Source: JAGSPQ01 sp038206395 (GTDB lineage Bacteria > Myxococcota > Myxococcia > Myxococcales > Myxococcaceae). Taken from it: a stretch of DNA of 64,000 bases. The stretch is taken from NCBI GenBank assembly GCA_038206395.1, contig JBBRAX010000039.1:7400-71399 (forward strand). Direction: 5' to 3'. Below are positions 1 through 7,966 of this stretch, one piece after another; position 1 is the stretch's first letter; each line of letters opens with the position of its first letter. A program made the translations under genes and the position numbers. The notes beneath the pieces are model-generated. The model worked only from the letters and a program-made list of their open reading frames with translations. It was not told the origin of the DNA and made no database searches.

Positions 1-470
1 TCGCGGCGCTCTGCCAGCGGGTCGGCCAAGAGGCTGAGCAGCCGATCGATTCCGTCGAAGACAACCCGTGTGGCGCCCATCGCCTTCGCCTTGGCGCCCA
101 CTGCGGTGAGCAGCCCGAGCAGATCGAACTCGCCGCCCCGGACGTGCGCGTGGGGCAGCCGGGCATCGAGGAAGTACAGCGACTTCTTCAGCTTCCCAAG
201 GTCCCACCCAAGCGTGGCCGCGTTGTCCATCAGGTTCTTCGCGGACTCTTCGAACGCGACGAAGATCCCCGGCTCGGCATGCTCCCGTGCCCCCATCACC
301 AGTGACTGAAGGGCGAACAGGGTCTTGCCGCAGCCAGGCCCACCGACCAGCAGCGTCGTATGGTTGCGAGGCAGGCCACCTGCGAGCAGGGCATCGAAGC
401 CTTCGATGCCAGTGGGCATCCTCTCGTTGAGCCTGGGGGTGCTGCGCAAAGGAGCGGAGGTTACGGTCAT
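1..470 (-). CDS. KaiC-like RecA-superfamily ATPase (C-terminus outside window)
   Basis: Reading leftward from an ATG at 470 gives 156 open codons that run off the window edge, so only the N-terminal part is visible. A KaiC-type opening (RMPTGIEGFDALLAGGLP, residues 17-34) leads into a Walker A loop GGPGCGKT at 43-50. An acidic VAFEES stretch follows, and then a Walker B-like strand VVFDGID. These fit the N-terminal ATPase domain of KaiC/RadA-like proteins, which bind and hydrolyse ATP and, outside cyanobacteria, usually act in two-component or chemosensory signalling. ATG 419 would remove 17 residues; 470 is preferred because the extra residues read well and a GAGG lies upstream. No kaiA or kaiB is visible. 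The number of ATPase domains cannot be judged from this fragment. Confidence 0.85.
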   Translation of the reverse strand, partial: MTVTSAPLRSTPRLNERMPTGIEGFDALLAGGLPRNHTTLLVGGPGCGKTLFALQSLVMGAREHAEPGIFVAFEESAKNLMDNAATLGWDLGKLKKSLYFLDARLPHAHVRGGEFDLLGLLTAVGAKAKAMGATRVVFDGIDRLLSLLADPLAERR

Positions 471-682
471 TGGGGGGGGGATCCTCGGTGGGAATCCCTC
501 AGGGGATCGCACACAATCAGCGGCATGCAGGCACCACGCCACTGCCATGCCTGCGATCACGAGAGCCCCTGACCGTGGCGTTCATGCATGTCACGACGCC
601 CCTGGGGAGTACGCGATCGCCCCAAGCAGCATTTACGCCCCATTCCTTCAGGAGCGAAAGTCATTTCATGCTTGGCTTTGCC

Positions 683-1426
683 CTACTGGCTCGTCAACTG
701 ATCGAAGGACTCCCCTCGCGCCACGGCCTGGCAGACCGCGCGGATCGCCGACCCCGCGCTCGTCTTGTCGCCGAACTTCCCCGCCCAGCGGGCCGCCTCG
801 TTGCGGGCATGGCAATACGTGCTCAGCGTGACCCGCCCAGTCCGCAGATGCGCCTGCCACTTTTCCTTCGTATCGAGCTGCCTGACGTCAAAAACAGACA
901 CAGCTGGGGCCGCTGAGCAGTTCGGCTCGTCTGCGATGAACGTCGCAATTCCTTCCATGAACCAGGTCGGAAGCGCGTCGTACGGCACCCACGCCTTCAT
1001 CTCGGCGTGCACGAGCTCGTGCGTGAGGATCAGCGCCGTGTTGGGAACCGGCCCCGTCGCCACGACCACCGGCGTCGTCACAAAGCCTTTCGGGTTCACA
1101 AACCCATCACGCGCGAACCCAAGGTCCGGCGAAGCCGCAGCCGCGGGCGGCGCACCGAAAGTCACCTTGCACATCGCGGAGTGACAAAAGAGCGCCAGCG
1201 GCAGCCCCTTGTGCGGCTCGCCGAAGTACTCCTTCACCTTCGCGGCAGCCGTGGCGTGGGCCTGCAAGAGGGTTCGATGATCCGCCTCGCTGAGGCCCGG
1301 CTCGGCGAACACGCCCGGCGCCAGCAGCTGCATCTTCCCGTTGCCCACTGGGATCTCGGGCGGTGCTGCTTCACGCTCCCGCCCGCATGCCGCGAGCAGA
1401 AGTCCTGCCAGAACAATCGCTTTCAT
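683..1426 (-). CDS. lipoprotein with gluzincin-type metallopeptidase motif
   Basis: The ATG at 1426 gives 247 residues beginning with a short lipoprotein signal (MKAIVLAGLLLAACG, lipobox LAAC), so the mature protein should be anchored to a membrane after export. Residues 136-140 read HELVH, with E158 in WFMEGIATF about 18 residues later. This is the HExxH + E arrangement of gluzincin (MA clan) zinc peptidases. The frame is open upstream, but starting there would bury the signal peptide, so the inner ATG was chosen. Four cysteines lie in the mature part. Substrate and subfamily are unknown. It is divergent from the kinase gene to its right, with 132 bases between their starts. Confidence 0.8.
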   Translation of the reverse strand: MKAIVLAGLLLAACGREREAAPPEIPVGNGKMQLLAPGVFAEPGLSEADHRTLLQAHATAAAKVKEYFGEPHKGLPLALFCHSAMCKVTFGAPPAAAASPDLGFARDGFVNPKGFVTTPVVVATGPVPNTALILTHELVHAEMKAWVPYDALPTWFMEGIATFIADEPNCSAAPAVSVFDVRQLDTKEKWQAHLRTGRVTLSTYCHARNEAARWAGKFGDKTSAGSAIRAVCQAVARGESFDQLTSQ

Positions 1427-1558
1427 TTGAATCCCCCGTGCGCCGCAGAGTGCCGCGCAGGACTGCCAAGTTTCAGCCGCTACCACCGCCGGACGTGTTC
1501 ACCGTCAGCCGCGACAGCCGCGTGCGTTGCTTCTTGGGGTTAAGCTCAACGCGCTCGC

Positions 1559-2833
1559 ATGCCGCCCGCCGAAGGCCAGAGGGTTTGCCCGACGTGTGGA
1601 GCGTCGTTCGCTCCGCCGACCAGCCGCTGCCCGACGGACGGCACGAACCTCGTGCGCGCAGGTACCCCGGTCGACCCGTTGCTCGGCACGGAGCTCGACG
1701 GCCGCTACACGATTCGCGATCGGCTGGCGGCTGGTGGCATGGGCACGGTCTATCGGGCGCTGCAGCACTCGGTCGGCCGCGAGGTGGCGATCAAGGTGAT
1801 CCAGCGCGGCAAGACCGACGAGGTCAGCGTGAAGCGGTTCATGCGCGAGGCGAAGCTCGCTGCGTCGCTGTCGCAGCCGAACATCGTCGCCGTCGTCGAC
1901 TTCGGCCAGGCTCCCGACGGGATGCTCTTTCTGGTGATGGAGCTCTGCGCCGGCAGGACGCTGCACGACGTCATTCGCGCCGAGGGGCCGTTTTCCGCAG
2001 ATCGCGTCGCGCACATCGCGCTGCAGCTGTGCGACGCGCTCGAGGCGGCCCACGGAAAGCAGATCGTTCACCGCGATCTGAAGCCGGCGAACGTGATCGT
2101 CCTCGACGAGCCGGCTGGCCGCGATCTGATCAAGGTGCTCGACTTCGGGCTCGCGCGGTCGGTGACCGGCGATGACGAGCACGGGCCGCTGACCTCGAGC
2201 GGGGTGATGGTGGGGACGCCGCACTATGCGTCGCCCGAAGAGATCCTCGGTTCGACCGTCGACGCGCGGGCAGATCTCTATGCGCTGGGCGCGGTGATGT
2301 ACGAGATGGCCAACCGCGCGCCGCCGTTCTCGAAGGAAGGAGGCGCCCTGGCCGTCTACGGTCGTCAGACGCGGGGCGAGATCCTGTCGTTTGCCCACCC
2401 AGCGCCGGCCACGCTCGAGCGGCTGATTCGCCGCCTGCTCGAGCGATCGCCCGCCGCGCGCCCGAAGTCGGCGGCTGACGTGCGCACGATGCTGCTCGAG
2501 TACCAGTCAGCGCCAGAGTCGGCTTTGTCGCTCGACGTGCTGTCGGTGGCCGGGCCGACCCAACGCAAGCCGTGGATGCTCGCGCTGGGGATCGCCGCCC
2601 TCGTGCTCATCGGCGTGGGCACCTCGTGGTTCGTGAGCAACCGGATGCCCGCAGTGGGGCCGAAGGCAGTCGAGGTGCCGACCGCCGTCGTGCCGGTGAA
2701 CAGGCCGCCGGAGCCGCCTCCGCCCGCGGCAGATCCACTGGTCGTCAAGCCAGCGCCGGTCAGGCCGACGTCGCCGCTGCCCGCGCGAAACCCCGACCTG
2801 GTGCGCGAGCTCGAGCCGGCGCCCACGAAATGA
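1559..2833 (+). CDS. Ser/Thr protein kinase, membrane-anchored, with N-terminal zinc ribbon
   Basis: A 424-residue Hanks-type kinase. Residues about 10-30 contain two CPxC/D pairs (CPTCG...CPTDG) like a zinc ribbon. The kinase domain spans roughly 50-320, with a GGMGTVY glycine loop, the AIKVI lysine, HRDLKPANV (H171-D173), a DFG-type LDFGLA, and an APE-like SPEE. A single hydrophobic span at about 340-358 is followed by a Pro-rich tail of about 65 residues, so the kinase should face the cytoplasm with the tail exported. The stop codon overlaps the next start (ATGA), so this gene and the PEGA protein are very probably co-translated. Such kinase/PEGA pairs are typical of myxobacteria. The signal sensed is unknown. 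Confidence 0.93.
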   Translation: MPPAEGQRVCPTCGASFAPPTSRCPTDGTNLVRAGTPVDPLLGTELDGRYTIRDRLAAGGMGTVYRALQHSVGREVAIKVIQRGKTDEVSVKRFMREAKLAASLSQPNIVAVVDFGQAPDGMLFLVMELCAGRTLHDVIRAEGPFSADRVAHIALQLCDALEAAHGKQIVHRDLKPANVIVLDEPAGRDLIKVLDFGLARSVTGDDEHGPLTSSGVMVGTPHYASPEEILGSTVDARADLYALGAVMYEMANRAPPFSKEGGALAVYGRQTRGEILSFAHPAPATLERLIRRLLERSPAARPKSAADVRTMLLEYQSAPESALSLDVLSVAGPTQRKPWMLALGIAALVLIGVGTSWFVSNRMPAVGPKAVEVPTAVVPVNRPPEPPPPAADPLVVKPAPVRPTSPLPARNPDLVRELEPAPTK

Positions 2834-4233
2834 AGCACGCGGCCCTCAGCCTGCTGCTCGCTTCCGTCACGGCCGCCGGCGCGCCGCCCGACGCCACGGT
2901 GAAAGAACAGTTCTCGCGCGGGGTGCGGCTGTTCGATGCCGAGAGCTACGCGCAGGCGCTGACCCAGTTCGAAGAGGTGTACGCGCGCACCCAGGCCCCA
3001 GCGGTGCTCTTCAACCTCGCGATGACCCACGCGCAGCTCGGGCAGCCGGTCGAGGCGGTGGCACGGTTCGACGCGCTGATCGCCGCGCCAGGAAGCCTCC
3101 CCGTCGAACGGGTCGCGCGCGCGAAGCAGCTTCGCGAGGAACAGGCCGCCCGCATTGCCCACGTGAAGCTGACGACTGACGTGCAAGAGCCGCTGCTGGT
3201 CGAGGTCGATGGGCGATCGCGGCCCGTCGCCTCTGGTGAGGAAATCGCGCTCAACCCGGGTCAGCGCTTTCTGACCGTGCTCGCGCAGGGACATCTGCCG
3301 TGGCGAGAAGCGATGACCCTGACGCCGGGCGCGACGCAGACGCTGGAACCGACGCTGCTGCGCAGCACGCTCTCGCCGGCGCAGGTGCGCATCGTCTGCC
3401 CGATTTCGGACTTCGAGGTCCGCGTCGATGGCCGCGAGGTGGCGCGCACTCCGGTGACGACGGCGATCGGCCTGAGCCCCGGCAAGCATGAGCTGTCGCT
3501 GAGCCGCGAGGGGTACCGCCCGTTGTCGGTGGCGATTGAGCTGGCCGAGGGGGCGCGAGAGACGCTGCGCTTCGAACCTCAGGTGGATCTGTCGTCGACG
3601 GGCACGCTTCAGGTCCACGTGTCCGAGAACCAGGCGGTGATCGCCGTCGATGGTCAGCCCGCGGGAGTCACTGGGGCGATCGAGGTTCCGCATGGCCGGC
3701 ACGTGCTGCTGGTGCGGCGCGACGGCTTCTTTCCGGTCGAGCGCGAGGTGCAGGTTCCGCGGGGTGAGGTGCTCGGGGTGCACGTGCGGCTCGAGCCGAC
3801 GCCCGAGCTGCGAGGGCAGCTGCAGAAGAGCGCCGATCAGCACCGCCTCTGGGGAATCACCGGGGTCGCCGCAGGCGTCGCGACCGTCGCCGGGGGGGTC
3901 GCGATCGTCGCCGTGAATCGAGGCCCGTACCTCGAAGCCGAGCGCGAGTTCGACGCGGCGCTGATGGGGTGGCGTTCGACGATGAGCGGCGCCGCGGCCG
4001 ATCGCCTCGCCGCGGCGGGCCCGGTGGTGAGCGAGAAGGAAGCGATCCAGGTCGCCGGCCTGGTCACGCTCGGCATCGGCGCGCTGATGGCGGGTGCGGG
4101 CGGCTTCGCGCTCTTCACGGCTCCTGATCCGAACCGGTACGACGCGGCGCCGCGAAACGATGCGCTCGCTCCGCTGTCGTCGCTGCAGGTGGGCGTCGGG
4201 CCGAACGCACTGACGATCAGCGGTCGCTTCTAG
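2830..4233 (+). CDS. exported TPR/PEGA-domain protein paired with the kinase
   Basis: 467 residues, starting inside the kinase stop codon (ATGA overlap). A signal-like N-terminus (KHAALSLLLASVTAAG) is followed by a TPR-like helical stretch at about 22-95. Three PEGA-type beta modules follow at about 115-180, 187-255 and 258-325, each with the VDGxxxG...L.PG(K/R)H pattern. Two hydrophobic segments lie at about 340-362 and 410-432. PEGA domains are small beta-sheet modules often linked to kinase receptors or surface layers. The protein probably sits in the envelope and works with the upstream kinase, though the sequence does not show how. It ends 3 bases before the convergent stop of the next gene, leaving no room for a separate terminator. 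Confidence 0.82.
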   Translation: MKHAALSLLLASVTAAGAPPDATVKEQFSRGVRLFDAESYAQALTQFEEVYARTQAPAVLFNLAMTHAQLGQPVEAVARFDALIAAPGSLPVERVARAKQLREEQAARIAHVKLTTDVQEPLLVEVDGRSRPVASGEEIALNPGQRFLTVLAQGHLPWREAMTLTPGATQTLEPTLLRSTLSPAQVRIVCPISDFEVRVDGREVARTPVTTAIGLSPGKHELSLSREGYRPLSVAIELAEGARETLRFEPQVDLSSTGTLQVHVSENQAVIAVDGQPAGVTGAIEVPHGRHVLLVRRDGFFPVEREVQVPRGEVLGVHVRLEPTPELRGQLQKSADQHRLWGITGVAAGVATVAGGVAIVAVNRGPYLEAEREFDAALMGWRSTMSGAAADRLAAAGPVVSEKEAIQVAGLVTLGIGALMAGAGGFALFTAPDPNRYDAAPRNDALAPLSSLQVGVGPNALTISGRF

Positions 4234-4236
4234 AGA

Positions 4237-6630
4237 CTACGGGGCGCACTCCATCAGCGTCCGCTTCAGTTCTCCATCCGTCCACATCACGCCGACGGTG
4301 CGATCGTCGATCGGGACGACGGTGAAGCCCGAGCGCAGCGTCGAGGCCATCGGCAGCGAGGTGCTCACGATGCCGCCGTCGTTCTTCGAAGAGATGAACC
4401 CGAACGACGCGTTGGGCCACTTGTTCTCGATGTAGACGAAGCCGTCTTGCAATGGCGCAATCGCCAGCTCTTCGGTGCCGTCGAAGCCGCGCGGCGGGCT
4501 TCCGGTGGGCCCCTGGTACGACTCGAGGGTCCATCGCCCGCCGAGCTGGCTCCCGCCATCGGTCGAGAAGAAGCGCATCGAGGTCGTGGCCCCAAAGCGG
4601 CTGACCATGAAGTAGCCCTGCGGCGCGAGCCCGACGGCCGTGATCCGGCTGCCGACCTCGAACAGCTCGCGTACGGGTGAGACGCGCGAGTTGAGGCTCG
4701 GATCCATCAGGACCCAGCTCGGATCGTTCGACGCCTGGCTGTCGAAAGCGACGAAGACGTTCGTCGGGCCGGGCGCCAGGAAGGGCGGCGGCACCCCGTT
4801 GTAGTAGGGCGTGAAGTAGAGGTTCGGGTCGGGCATCTGCAGCAGGTCGTGCCGGTTCGTGACTCCGCCATCGCTGTCGAAATAGGCAGCGGTCAGCTCG
4901 TGCACCGGGGTGGAGACCGCGTTGGTGCCCCACATCGCGATCCACCGCGACGCGGCCGGGGACCACGCGATGCGGGCCGACGTCACCCGCGGGTAGTACT
5001 GCTCGGGCGCGATGGAGGTCGGACAAAACGCCGACACGCTCTCGGTGTCGAGGTCTTCCCATTGGCGGGGCGCCGTCAGCAGGCCGTCGGTGCGGAACAC
5101 CGGCGTGTGAAGGGTCCACATACTGGAGGGAGGGCAGGCGGTGACTCCCTGGGCGTCGCCGACCCAGGCGCTCATCAGCAGCTCTCCTGAGGGATTCACC
5201 TGCACCGTCGGCCGGAGCATTCGCCGCCCATAGACGTTGGGCAGGCCCGGCGGGTTTACCCACTGGGTGCTCGACTTGAAGATCTGCACCGGGCCCTGGA
5301 TGAGAGAGAGAGAGTCGGTCAGCCGGAAGGCCTCGAGCGCGCCGTCGATGGTGTCGGACGCGACGACCGCGACGAAGCCGCCGTCGACCCGCGCCACGCC
5401 GGGCTTGCCCGCCCAGTAGGGGTAGCGCGCCGAGCCGTGCAGCGAGATGCGGCTGCCCGGACGTTCGCGCCAAAGCCCTTCGTCGATCGCGCCGTTGCAG
5501 TTGTTGTCGACGAAGTCGCAGTCTTCGGGGTGGCCGAAGAAGACGTTCGGGTTGTTGTCGTCGCAGTCGTCTGAGCTGCCGCCGCACTGAACGGCCTTGT
5601 GGCCGTCGTGATCGTCGTCCCCTGCGTCGACCGAGATCGACGCGTACGAGCACGTCTTCGCAATCGCGTCGCACATGTCGATGGTGCACGGGTTGGAGTC
5701 GTCGCAGATGGGGTGCGCTGGAGCCTGGCAGCGGTTGTTCACGCACAGCTTGATGCCGTTACAGAAGTTGGTGTCGACGCAGCCCAGGTCGTTTTGGCAG
5801 TCGCTGCCGCCGTCATTCGAGCCCGCGTCGAAGACGCCGCCGTCGATCTGCAGGTTGCACGCGGCGCCGCGGCGGCACGAGCGCTGGTAGCAGCAGGCGC
5901 CTGGGCTGCAGTCGCGCGCCTCGAGGCACTCGTAGCGGCAGCGGTTGTCGAGGCCACACAGCTCACCGGGCGGGCAGTCTGAGTTGAGCAGGCACCCATT
6001 CCCCGAGCCAGAGCCGCCATCAGTCATCAGGTTGGGCAGCACGCAGCTGCCGCCTTCACAGTTCTGGCCCGCCTGGCAGTCGCGCATCGATCTGCACTCG
6101 GGCACGCATGAGCCGCCCTTGCAGAACAGCGGAACTGCGCAGTCGGAGTTGTAGGCGCAGCGCGGGGCCCCTGGTGTTCCCCCGTCGTCGACGCCCGGGG
6201 TCAGCTTGCCGGCGTCGTTGACTTCCCCTTCGGCGGCGCAGGTTCCCGCGGCGCAGACCTGGCCCGAGACGCAGTCGCGGACGTCGAGGCACTCGGCGTG
6301 GCAGCGCAGGTCGGCGGCACAGACGAGCGGGCTGCCACAGTCGGTGTTGTAGAGGCAGCGAGAGTCCTGGGGCAGCAGGCACGCCTTGTACGGACGCTCG
6401 ACGTCGACGCAGTTCAGGTGCTTTCCGTCAGGCCCGAGCTGGCAGTCAGATTGTTTGTCGCAGGGCTGGTGACAGCGCCGAAACAAGCAGACGAACTTCG
6501 GGTCGCAGTCGCTGTTGAGGAGGCAGCCCTCGGCGAGGACAGCGGTTCCAATCTTCTCTCTCGTGCCGCAGCCAGCCGCGAGGAGGACGAGGACGAGGAA
6601 AGGTCGGTTCACGGGGCGGTAGCTTGCCAT
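4237..6630 (-). CDS. large Cys-rich lipoprotein with MopE-like metal-binding motif
   Basis: 797 residues from ATG 6630, chosen because it places a lipoprotein signal (FLVLVLLAAGC) at the N-terminus. The first 350 residues hold repeated short Cys modules (CLLNSDC, CLYNTDC, CAYNSDC, CLLNSDC, each followed by CxxxxxC pairs). Such modules are common in myxobacterial secreted proteins and probably form disulphide-linked knots. At about 340-395 lies the Asp-rich motif seen in the MopE/putative metal-binding family (DDHDGHKAVQC, DDCDDNNPNVF, DNNCNGAIDEG). The remaining 400 residues have alternating beta-type sequence with no domain I recognise. It is likely a surface-exposed protein. It is divergent from the alcohol dehydrogenase across 295 bases. 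Confidence 0.8.
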   Translation of the reverse strand: MASYRPVNRPFLVLVLLAAGCGTREKIGTAVLAEGCLLNSDCDPKFVCLFRRCHQPCDKQSDCQLGPDGKHLNCVDVERPYKACLLPQDSRCLYNTDCGSPLVCAADLRCHAECLDVRDCVSGQVCAAGTCAAEGEVNDAGKLTPGVDDGGTPGAPRCAYNSDCAVPLFCKGGSCVPECRSMRDCQAGQNCEGGSCVLPNLMTDGGSGSGNGCLLNSDCPPGELCGLDNRCRYECLEARDCSPGACCYQRSCRRGAACNLQIDGGVFDAGSNDGGSDCQNDLGCVDTNFCNGIKLCVNNRCQAPAHPICDDSNPCTIDMCDAIAKTCSYASISVDAGDDDHDGHKAVQCGGSSDDCDDNNPNVFFGHPEDCDFVDNNCNGAIDEGLWRERPGSRISLHGSARYPYWAGKPGVARVDGGFVAVVASDTIDGALEAFRLTDSLSLIQGPVQIFKSSTQWVNPPGLPNVYGRRMLRPTVQVNPSGELLMSAWVGDAQGVTACPPSSMWTLHTPVFRTDGLLTAPRQWEDLDTESVSAFCPTSIAPEQYYPRVTSARIAWSPAASRWIAMWGTNAVSTPVHELTAAYFDSDGGVTNRHDLLQMPDPNLYFTPYYNGVPPPFLAPGPTNVFVAFDSQASNDPSWVLMDPSLNSRVSPVRELFEVGSRITAVGLAPQGYFMVSRFGATTSMRFFSTDGGSQLGGRWTLESYQGPTGSPPRGFDGTEELAIAPLQDGFVYIENKWPNASFGFISSKNDGGIVSTSLPMASTLRSGFTVVPIDDRTVGVMWTDGELKRTLMECAP

Positions 6631-6863
6631 GGCGAGGGAGAGTTCTTCGAAGGCGCGATCACGCATCTCGAGCGCCGCCGCCGTGAAGTTCCCTGTTCAT
6701 CGCCTCGCACGAACCGGGCCACGCCCAGCGGTTGTGTCCCAAAGGCGCAATTTGTCGCTGGCGCGCGCCTCACCGGCGTGCGGCTTTTGCGTGCCACGCC
6801 GCCGCGCGCAAATTCTGACCGCGAGGCCTCGAGCCTCGGCGAGTCAGCCAGGGGGTCGAGGGA

Positions 6864-6880
6864 CTGGGCGCGTTGTTGCA
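6864..6880 (+). promoter_or_regulatory. sigma-54-type -24/-12 promoter upstream of alcohol dehydrogenase
   Basis: The sequence CTGG-GCGC-GTTG-TTGCA has GG at 6866-6867 and GC at 6878-6879, exactly the 12-base offset required for the -24/-12 elements, and keeps the CTGG and TTGCA ends of the consensus. Transcription would start near 6891, about 35 bases before the ATG at 6926. The call rests on consensus matching alone. No enhancer-binding protein gene is adjacent. Confidence 0.45.
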
Positions 6881-6925
6881 TTTCGGCTTGGTGCTCAACC
6901 CGATCACCGAGCAAGGGAGTTACCG

Positions 6926-7966
6926 ATGAAAGCACTTGTGTACGGCGGCCCAGGCAAGCGTTCGATTGAAGAAAAGCCCAAGCCGACCATTCAGAAAACA
7001 ACGGACGCCATCGTCAAGATCACCAAGACCACGATCTGCGGCACCGACCTGCACATCCTGAAAGGCGATGTGCCCAGCGTCGCGAAGGGTCGCATCCTCG
7101 GGCACGAAGGCGTCGGTGTGGTCGAGCAGATCGGCGAGAGCGTCTCGAGCTTCAAGGTCGGCGACAAGGTCATCATTTCCTGCATCAGCGCCTGCGGGAA
7201 GTGCGCGAACTGCAAGAAGGCCATGTATTCGCACTGCCTGAATGGCGGGGGGTGGATCCTCGGCAACGAAATCGATGGCACGCAGGCCGAGTACGTTCGC
7301 ATTCCATTCGCAGACAACAGCCTCTACGCAGTTCCCGAGAAGGCCGACGAAGAGGCGCTGGTGATGTTGAGCGACATCTTGCCGACGGGCTTCGAGTGCG
7401 GGGTCCTCTGCGGGCAAATCAAACCCGGTGACACGGTGGCCATCATTGGGGCGGGACCCATTGGCCTGGCCGCGCTCCTCACCGCGCAGTTCTATTCGCC
7501 GGCAGAAATCATCCTGGTCGACACCGACGAGAATCGCCTCGAGGTCGCCAAGAAGTTCGGGGCCACGGCGGCGATCAACAACACCGATGGCAAGGCCGCC
7601 GAGAAGGTGATGGGCCTGACGAAAGGTCGGGGCGTTGACGTTGCCATCGAGGCGATCGGAATCGCGGCCAGCTTTGATTTTTGCCAGAGCACGGTGACCG
7701 CTGGCGGCCATATCGCCAACATCGGCGTACACGGGAAGCCCGTTCAGCTGAACCTGGACAAACTGTGGTCACACAATGTGACGCTGACGACCCGGCTGGT
7801 GGACACCGTCACGATTCCGATGCTCCTCAAGGCAGTCGCCGCGGGGAAGGTCGCACCGAAGCAACTGATTACCCATCGCTTCACCCTCGCTGAGATGATG
7901 AAGGCCTACGACACCTTCGGCGACGCGATGAAAGAGCGCGCGATGAAGGTCATCATCGCGGGTTGA
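6926..7966 (+). CDS. zinc-dependent alcohol dehydrogenase (MDR superfamily)
   Basis: 346 residues. The start is set by AAGGGAG, 6 bases upstream of ATG 6926. Catalytic zinc ligands are visible at C38 (TICGTDLH), H60 and E61 (GHEGVG). The structural zinc site is complete at C90, C93, C96 and C104. A Rossmann NAD(P)-binding loop GAGPIGLAA lies near 170-180. The protein should be a cytosolic oxidoreductase interconverting an alcohol and an aldehyde or ketone with NAD(H). The TTICGTDLHILKG segment resembles the class that includes isopropanol and secondary alcohol dehydrogenases, but the substrate cannot be fixed from sequence. The gene is preceded by a sigma-54-like promoter, and its 3' end overlaps the convergent pyruvate-kinase-like gene by 14 bases. 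Confidence 0.93.
   Translation: MKALVYGGPGKRSIEEKPKPTIQKTTDAIVKITKTTICGTDLHILKGDVPSVAKGRILGHEGVGVVEQIGESVSSFKVGDKVIISCISACGKCANCKKAMYSHCLNGGGWILGNEIDGTQAEYVRIPFADNSLYAVPEKADEEALVMLSDILPTGFECGVLCGQIKPGDTVAIIGAGPIGLAALLTAQFYSPAEIILVDTDENRLEVAKKFGATAAINNTDGKAAEKVMGLTKGRGVDVAIEAIGIAASFDFCQSTVTAGGHIANIGVHGKPVQLNLDKLWSHNVTLTTRLVDTVTIPMLLKAVAAGKVAPKQLITHRFTLAEMMKAYDTFGDAMKERAMKVIIAG

Noticed and set aside
1..470. A complete circadian kai cluster
   Set aside because: Only a KaiC-like fragment is visible; no kaiA or kaiB is present in the window.
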